Source: Devosia equisanguinis (GTDB lineage Bacteria > Pseudomonadota > Alphaproteobacteria > Rhizobiales > Devosiaceae). Taken from it: DNA of 64,000 bases. Below, piece after piece: positions 59,733-64,000 of this stretch. Location: assembly GCF_900631955.1 (NCBI RefSeq), contig NZ_UZWD01000049.1, forward strand, positions 23,516 to 87,515, read 5' to 3'. The notes under the pieces were generated by a model. That model worked only from the letters and a program-made list of their open reading frames with translations, was not told the DNA's origin and did not search any database. A program made the translations under genes and the position numbers. How positions within the stretch are numbered: the stretch's first letter is position 1; the number at the start of each line of letters is the position of its first letter.

Positions 59733-61142
59733 TTAGAGCGTGGCGGCGTCGCCGAACTGCTCCTTGATCGGCTCCTGGTCGGTCGGAATGAAGCCTTCGA
59801 ACTTACGCAGACGCATGTAGATCGACTGGAGCTCCACAATCGTCGTCCAGGCGCGCGCGAAGAACTGGAAAGAGCTCGCGACCTGCCCGAAGGCCTGTTG
59901 CACCTGCTGGTACACGCCCAGCGTGATCGTACCCGCCAGGATCGAGGGTGAGAGCGTCAGAAGCGGCACATAGCCTGCGACTTGCAGATAGGCATAACGG
60001 GCGAGGTTGAAGTAGGTGTAGTGGAAATACAGCCGGAAGTAGTTTTTCTGCACATTGGCGAACAGCTCGCGGAAGCTCGGCGGTGTGGCGCGGTCCGGAT
60101 TGTCCTCGCCATAGACCAGCTCCTTGCGGAGCGCCGCTTCCACCTTCTGGTTCTCGAAATTGAGGCCTGGCAGGCGAATGCCGACGATCCACAACAGACC
60201 CGTTCCGAATGCCGCCACCACGAGGGCGATCCACACCAGGCTGCCGGGAATATTGTCGAAGCCGTAAAGCGCGGTGATGTTGGTCGAGAGCCCCCAGAGA
60301 ATGGGGAGGAACACAACGAGGGTCAGCAGACTGTCGAGGAAGCTGGTGCCGAGGTCTTCCACGATCGAGGCAAAGCGCATGGTGTCTTCCTGCACACGCT
60401 GGGCAGCGCCTTCCACGGTGCGCACGCGGTCCCAATACTGCATGTAGTAGGAGGTCATGGCCTTGCGCCAGCGGAACACGTAGTGCGAGTTGAAGAAGGC
60501 CAGCATGACGAGGAATATGATGTTCGGCAGCAGCACCGCCATCAGAGTGATGACATAGGGCCAATATTCGTCGGGCGATACCGATCCCGGATTGCTCAAG
60601 GCGCCTTGCAGCACATTGAAGAAGCCGCCCTGCCAGGCATTGATGAAGGCGGCGAGTTGAACCTGGGAGTAGGTTGCGAGGAACAGAACGGCGCTGCCGA
60701 CCACGCTCCACCAGTACCATTCGTTGCGCTTGTAAAAGTACCAGAAGGCGCAGAACAGGGCAGTACAGATCAGGATGTACCAATATTCCCAGATGCGCGC
60801 GCCGTTGAGGAAGTTGCTGTCTTCGGCAACGCAGTTCGTGGCGCTGACTGTCGGCACTGCTGCTGGCGTTGTGGACTCCTGGGTCGTCGGTGCCGGCGCA
60901 TTGGGGTCGGTCGCCTGGGGGCCGCCTTCGGGCGTGGGTAAAGCCTCAGGGGCAGGGGCCACGGGCGTTTCCGCCGCTGGCACCTGGCTCGGTGCACAGA
61001 TGGCGGGAGCGAGGAACCTGTCGATGCTGATGACGGACCGTACGGGGTCGCCGGCAAGCTGGAATACCAGTGTCGTCAGCAGCATCCAGAGAATGGCCGA
61101 CGAGAAGAAGATCTTGGGGACGGGAAAAAAGGAGCGAAACAC
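59733..61142 (-). CDS. SbmA/BacA-like peptide transporter with an extended periplasmic insert
   Basis: A 469-residue membrane protein of the SbmA/BacA family, proton-driven importers of peptides and other antibiotics that matter for bacteroid survival in rhizobia. The membrane region (about 112-460) has the family pattern, for example TMRFASIVEDLGTSFLDSLLTLVVFLPILWGLS and NPDRATPPSFRELFANVQKNYFRLYFHY in pieces. No ATPase domain follows, so it is not a BclA-type ABC protein. Unusual: after the first helix (about 12-30) a Pro/Ala/Thr-rich segment (about 46-100) is inserted, bracketed by Cys49 and Cys104; E. coli SbmA, with 406 residues, lacks it. Confidence 0.88.
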   Translation of the reverse strand: MFRSFFPVPKIFFSSAILWMLLTTLVFQLAGDPVRSVISIDRFLAPAICAPSQVPAAETPVAPAPEALPTPEGGPQATDPNAPAPTTQESTTPAAVPTVSATNCVAEDSNFLNGARIWEYWYILICTALFCAFWYFYKRNEWYWWSVVGSAVLFLATYSQVQLAAFINAWQGGFFNVLQGALSNPGSVSPDEYWPYVITLMAVLLPNIIFLVMLAFFNSHYVFRWRKAMTSYYMQYWDRVRTVEGAAQRVQEDTMRFASIVEDLGTSFLDSLLTLVVFLPILWGLSTNITALYGFDNIPGSLVWIALVVAAFGTGLLWIVGIRLPGLNFENQKVEAALRKELVYGEDNPDRATPPSFRELFANVQKNYFRLYFHYTYFNLARYAYLQVAGYVPLLTLSPSILAGTITLGVYQQVQQAFGQVASSFQFFARAWTTIVELQSIYMRLRKFEGFIPTDQEPIKEQFGDAATL

Positions 61143-61309
61143 CGGGAGACTCCAGGGTGCCGTGAGGATGGTTTATCTAACTGTGGCAAACGGGTTAAAA
61201 CAAGGAAGGGAAGTTAAGCTTTGGTAAGGTTGTGCACCGCCGCTTTGACTTCCCATCGCCCGATATCGGCGCTATCAGCTTTTTCGACCGATCAAACGAG
61301 AGTTTTGCC

Positions 61310-62182
61310 ATGAGTGCGGCGATGGAAGCCCCCGCCATCCCGGAAGACGACGCCGACACCTCCGGCGCGCATCCGATCTACGCCCATGCCCCGCGCTCGG
61401 TGGAGTTCAACAAGCTGCGAAAGCGGCTGATCCGCAATACCCGCGAGGCGCTGGACAAGTTCGCCATGGTGAGGCCGGGCGAAAAATGGCTGATCGCGCT
61501 GAGCGGCGGCAAGGATTCCTATGGCCTGCTCGCCCTCCTGCTCGATCTCAAATGGCGGGGCCTGTTGCCGGTCGAGCTGCTCGCCTGCAATCTCGACCAG
61601 GGCCAGCCCAATTTTCCCAAGCACATCCTGCCCGAATTTCTGACTGGGCTCGGTATCGCGCACCGCATCGAATATCAGGACACCTATTCGATCGTCACCG
61701 ACAAGTTGCCAGCCGGGGCCACCTATTGCTCGCTCTGCTCGCGCCTGCGCCGCGGCAATCTCTATCGCATCGCCCGCGAAGAGGGCTGCACCGCCCTGGT
61801 GCTCGGCCACCATCGCGACGACAGTCTCGAAACCTTCTTCATGAACCTCTTCCACGGCGGCAAGCTCGCCGCCATGCCGCCCAAGCTGGTCAATGACGAG
61901 GGCGATCTCGAAGTCTTGCGCCCGCTGATCTACTGCGCCGAAGAGGACCTGCAGCGCTTTTCCGACGCCATGGCCTTCCCGATCATCCCCTGCGATCTCT
62001 GTGGTTCGCAGGACGGCTTGCAGCGCAATGTCACCAAGGCCATGCTGACCGACATGGAAAAAGCCATGCCCGGCCGCAAGGACGTGATGATCCGCGCCCT
62101 GGGCAATATCAATCCCAGCCATATGCTCGACCCCAAGCTCTTCGATTTCGCAGGCCTCTCCACCAGCCGGAGCCCGTCTTGA
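61310..62182 (+). CDS. ttcA: tRNA 2-thiocytidine(32) synthetase TtcA
   Basis: Thiolates C32 of certain tRNAs. The 290-residue PP-loop ATPase has SGGKDS (65-70) and two CxxC pairs (C140/C143 and C228/C231) that in TtcA hold an iron-sulfur cluster. [20 protein letters not shown] is family-typical. The start at 61310 is chosen because an upstream in-frame ATG at 61232 adds a non-family leader. Overlaps the next gene by four bases. Confidence 0.95.
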   Translation: MSAAMEAPAIPEDDADTSGAHPIYAHAPRSVEFNKLRKRLIRNTREALDKFAMVRPGEKWLIALSGGKDSYGLLALLLDLKWRGLLPVELLACNLDQGQPNFPKHILPEFLTGLGIAHRIEYQDTYSIVTDKLPAGATYCSLCSRLRRGNLYRIAREEGCTALVLGHHRDDSLETFFMNLFHGGKLAAMPPKLVNDEGDLEVLRPLIYCAEEDLQRFSDAMAFPIIPCDLCGSQDGLQRNVTKAMLTDMEKAMPGRKDVMIRALGNINPSHMLDPKLFDFAGLSTSRSPS

Positions 62183-62997
62183 CCATCGACGTCATGCGCC
62201 TCGCCGCCATCCTGCGCGATGCCGGCAATCAGGAAATCGTGCCGCGTTTCCGCAATCTGGACGATGCCGATATCGGGCAGAAGGCCAATGAATATGATCT
62301 CGTCACCGAGGCCGACCTCGGCGCCGAACGCGTCATCACCGCCGCCTTGCGCGACCTCTATCCCCAAGCGCTGATCGTCGGCGAGGAGGCCTATGCCGCC
62401 GACAAGTCCATTCTCTCCGGCCTGGTCGAAGCCGATCTCGCCTTCGTCATCGACCCGGTCGATGGCACCTTCAACTTTGCCGCCGGCAATGGAATGTTTG
62501 GCTCTATCCTCGCCGTGGTGCGCCGGGGTGAGACCATTGGCGGGCTGATCCTTGATCCCCTGCGCGGCGATGTGCTGATCGGCGAGCGCGGGGCAGGGGC
62601 GCGGCTGGTGAAGTCCAGCGGTCAGAGCCGCCCCATCAGGGTTGCCGCGCCCACCAGCCTCGACACTATGGTTTCGGTCGCCTGCTGGAGCTATCTGCCC
62701 GACCCCATGCGCGCCCGCGTCGCCGCCAATCTCACCAAGGTCAAGCTGGCCATGGCCTATGGCTGTTCGGCCTATGAATATTGGATGCTCGCCAGCGGTC
62801 GCGCGCATTTCTCCGCCTCGCATGGGGTCATGCCTTGGGACCACCTGGCCGGGGCGCTGATCCATGCCGAAGCCGGTGGTTTCAGCGCCCATTTCGACGG
62901 CACGCCTTTCCGCGCCGGTCGCATCGATGCCGGCATTCTCAACGCGCCCGACAAGGAGAGCTGGCAGCTTATTGCTCGCGACATTCTCGGGCTCTGA
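62179..62997 (+). CDS. Inositol-monophosphatase-family phosphatase, copy 1
   Basis: A 272-residue Mg-dependent phosphatase: Glu70 in VGEEAYA, DPVDGT (92-97, metal ligands) and [15 protein letters not shown] (second Asp). Family members dephosphorylate inositol phosphate, histidinol phosphate (HisN) or PAP. It starts with TTG in a four-base overlap with ttcA; an ATG five codons later (62194) is the alternative. A paralogue follows directly. Confidence 0.9.
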   Translation: MTIDVMRLAAILRDAGNQEIVPRFRNLDDADIGQKANEYDLVTEADLGAERVITAALRDLYPQALIVGEEAYAADKSILSGLVEADLAFVIDPVDGTFNFAAGNGMFGSILAVVRRGETIGGLILDPLRGDVLIGERGAGARLVKSSGQSRPIRVAAPTSLDTMVSVACWSYLPDPMRARVAANLTKVKLAMAYGCSAYEYWMLASGRAHFSASHGVMPWDHLAGALIHAEAGGFSAHFDGTPFRAGRIDAGILNAPDKESWQLIARDILGL

Positions 62998-63032
62998 ATC
63001 GACCACACCTGAACCGACAAGGACTTCATGCC

Positions 63033-63845
63033 ATGAATATTGATCGTCTGGCCGCCATTCTCCGTCAGGCCGCCAAGGATGAGATCATGCCGCGCTTTCG
63101 CCGGCTCGATGATGGCATGATCCAGACCAAGACCAGCGCCTTCGACCTCGTCACCGAGGCCGATACCAATGCCGAACGCGTCATCACCGCCGCCATCAAT
63201 GCCCACTCGCCCGATACCGTGGTCATCGGCGAGGAAGCGGTCTCGGCCAATCCGCGCCTGCTCGATACGCAGTTCGAGGATCGAATCGTCATTTACGTCG
63301 ATCCCGTTGATGGCACTGCCAATTTTGCCGGTGGCCTGCCGCTCTTCGCCGTCATGGCCTCGGTGGCGCAGAATGGCGAGCCGGTCGCCGGCGTCATCTA
63401 CGATCCGCTGGGCGACGACTTCCTGATGGCCGAAAAGGGCTGCGGCACCTGGCAGGTCTTTCCCGATGGCCGTCGCATTCGCCAGAAATTCGCCGATCCC
63501 GTGCCGCTGTCGGAAATGGGCGGTTCCGCCTCCACCGCCTTCCTGCCGGTCGAGCAGCGCCGCGTCGTCCTCGCCAATCTGGCCAAGGTCAAGATGACCG
63601 CCAATTACCGCTGCGCCGGCCACGAATATCGCTACGCCGCCGGCGGCAATGCCCACTTCCTCGCCTATGGCAAGCTCATGCCTTGGGACCACGTCGCCGG
63701 CGCGCTGATGATGCGCGAAGCCGGCGCCACCGTCGCCAAGTTTGACGGCACCCCCTACACCCCCCGCGACCTCTCCGGCGGCCTCCTCATCGCCACCGAC
63801 CCCGACAGCTGGCAAACCCTCCGCCAGGAGGTTTTCACGGTCTAG
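63033..63845 (+). CDS. Inositol-monophosphatase-family phosphatase, copy 2
   Basis: A 270-residue paralogue of the previous gene starting MNIDRLAAILRQAAKDEIMPRF. Metal-site residues are intact: IGEE (67-68), DPVDGT (90-95) and WDHVAGALMMREAG. It separates from copy 1 by 35 bases. In alphaproteobacteria one such gene is often the histidinol-phosphatase HisN; which of the two, if either, plays that role here is not decided by sequence. Confidence 0.9.
   Translation: MNIDRLAAILRQAAKDEIMPRFRRLDDGMIQTKTSAFDLVTEADTNAERVITAAINAHSPDTVVIGEEAVSANPRLLDTQFEDRIVIYVDPVDGTANFAGGLPLFAVMASVAQNGEPVAGVIYDPLGDDFLMAEKGCGTWQVFPDGRRIRQKFADPVPLSEMGGSASTAFLPVEQRRVVLANLAKVKMTANYRCAGHEYRYAAGGNAHFLAYGKLMPWDHVAGALMMREAGATVAKFDGTPYTPRDLSGGLLIATDPDSWQTLRQEVFTV

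Positions 63846-64000
<155 letters not shown>

Overview
The window reads as chromosomal DNA of a high-GC alphaproteobacterium of the order Hyphomicrobiales, most likely Devosia or a close relative (family-level assignment is inference). Support comes from a CckA-type hybrid kinase, a split trpE / trpGDC-moaC-moeA arrangement, a tpiA-secG-pyrG block, SOS-type GTTC-N7-GTTC-like sequences before recA, an SbmA/BacA-like transporter, and many small intergenic palindromes of the CCCTCGGG-CCCGAGGG type. No tRNA, rRNA, CRISPR array, prophage or insertion sequence was seen.

Layout. 1-2.6 kb: the 3' part of flagellar flhB (cut by the window edge), then three minus-strand genes for small membrane or secreted proteins. 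2.6-10.8 kb: DUF4169 protein, MHS-type transporter, secreted orphan, VOC protein, enolase, aquaporin Z, a low-GC coiled-coil membrane orphan, AMP nucleosidase and an isoprenylcysteine methyltransferase-like protein. 10.8-11.0 kb holds a strongly structured stretch ending in a terminator, a candidate small RNA. 11-18.4 kb: DUF1176-like protein, folD, DUF1643, a patatin-like lipase, a CobW-like mini-protein without a P-loop, and B12-dependent methionine synthase metH with a perfect palindrome in its promoter region. 18.6-26.1 kb: rlpA, a D-Ala-D-Ala carboxypeptidase, then the tightly packed tmk-holB-metG-tatD-MBL operon.

26.3-34 kb (minus strand): ppiD-trpE-trpG-trpD-trpC-moaC-moeA, mostly linked by ATGA or TGATG overlaps. 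34-40.5 kb (plus): tpiA, secG, pyrG, cckA, DUF2237. 40.6-43.1 kb (minus): a small membrane protein, an aldo/keto reductase with a palindromic operator candidate, and an AraD1-family protein. 43.3-47.4 kb: recA with two imperfect SOS boxes in inverted orientation, then alaS. 47.5-51.7 kb: EamA transporter, a secreted VWA protein with tandem C-terminal modules, and NADP isocitrate dehydrogenase. 51.8-57.9 kb: TfoX-N and GFA proteins, two paralogous GNATs, a MASE1-like/GGDEF diguanylate cyclase overlapping trmJ, and an MFS exporter. 58-64 kb: rpsD, a parDE toxin-antitoxin pair, an SbmA/BacA-like transporter with an unusual periplasmic insert, ttcA and two tandem inositol-monophosphatase-family genes.

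Most genes are housekeeping: one-carbon and methionine metabolism (folD, metH), nucleotide synthesis (tmk, pyrG, amn), glycolysis/TCA (eno, tpiA, icd), translation (metG, alaS, rpsD, trmJ, ttcA), replication and repair (holB, recA), cell-cycle control (cckA) and envelope upkeep (rlpA, carboxypeptidase, ppiD, secG). I did not find a clear new defence or mobile system. The most interesting leads are the P-loop-less CobW-like protein beside metH, the structured RNA candidate at 10.8-11.0 kb, the operators before recA and metH, the extended BacA-like protein, and the palindromic repeat family. The last ~120 bases are long C and G runs that look like sequencing or assembly artefact.
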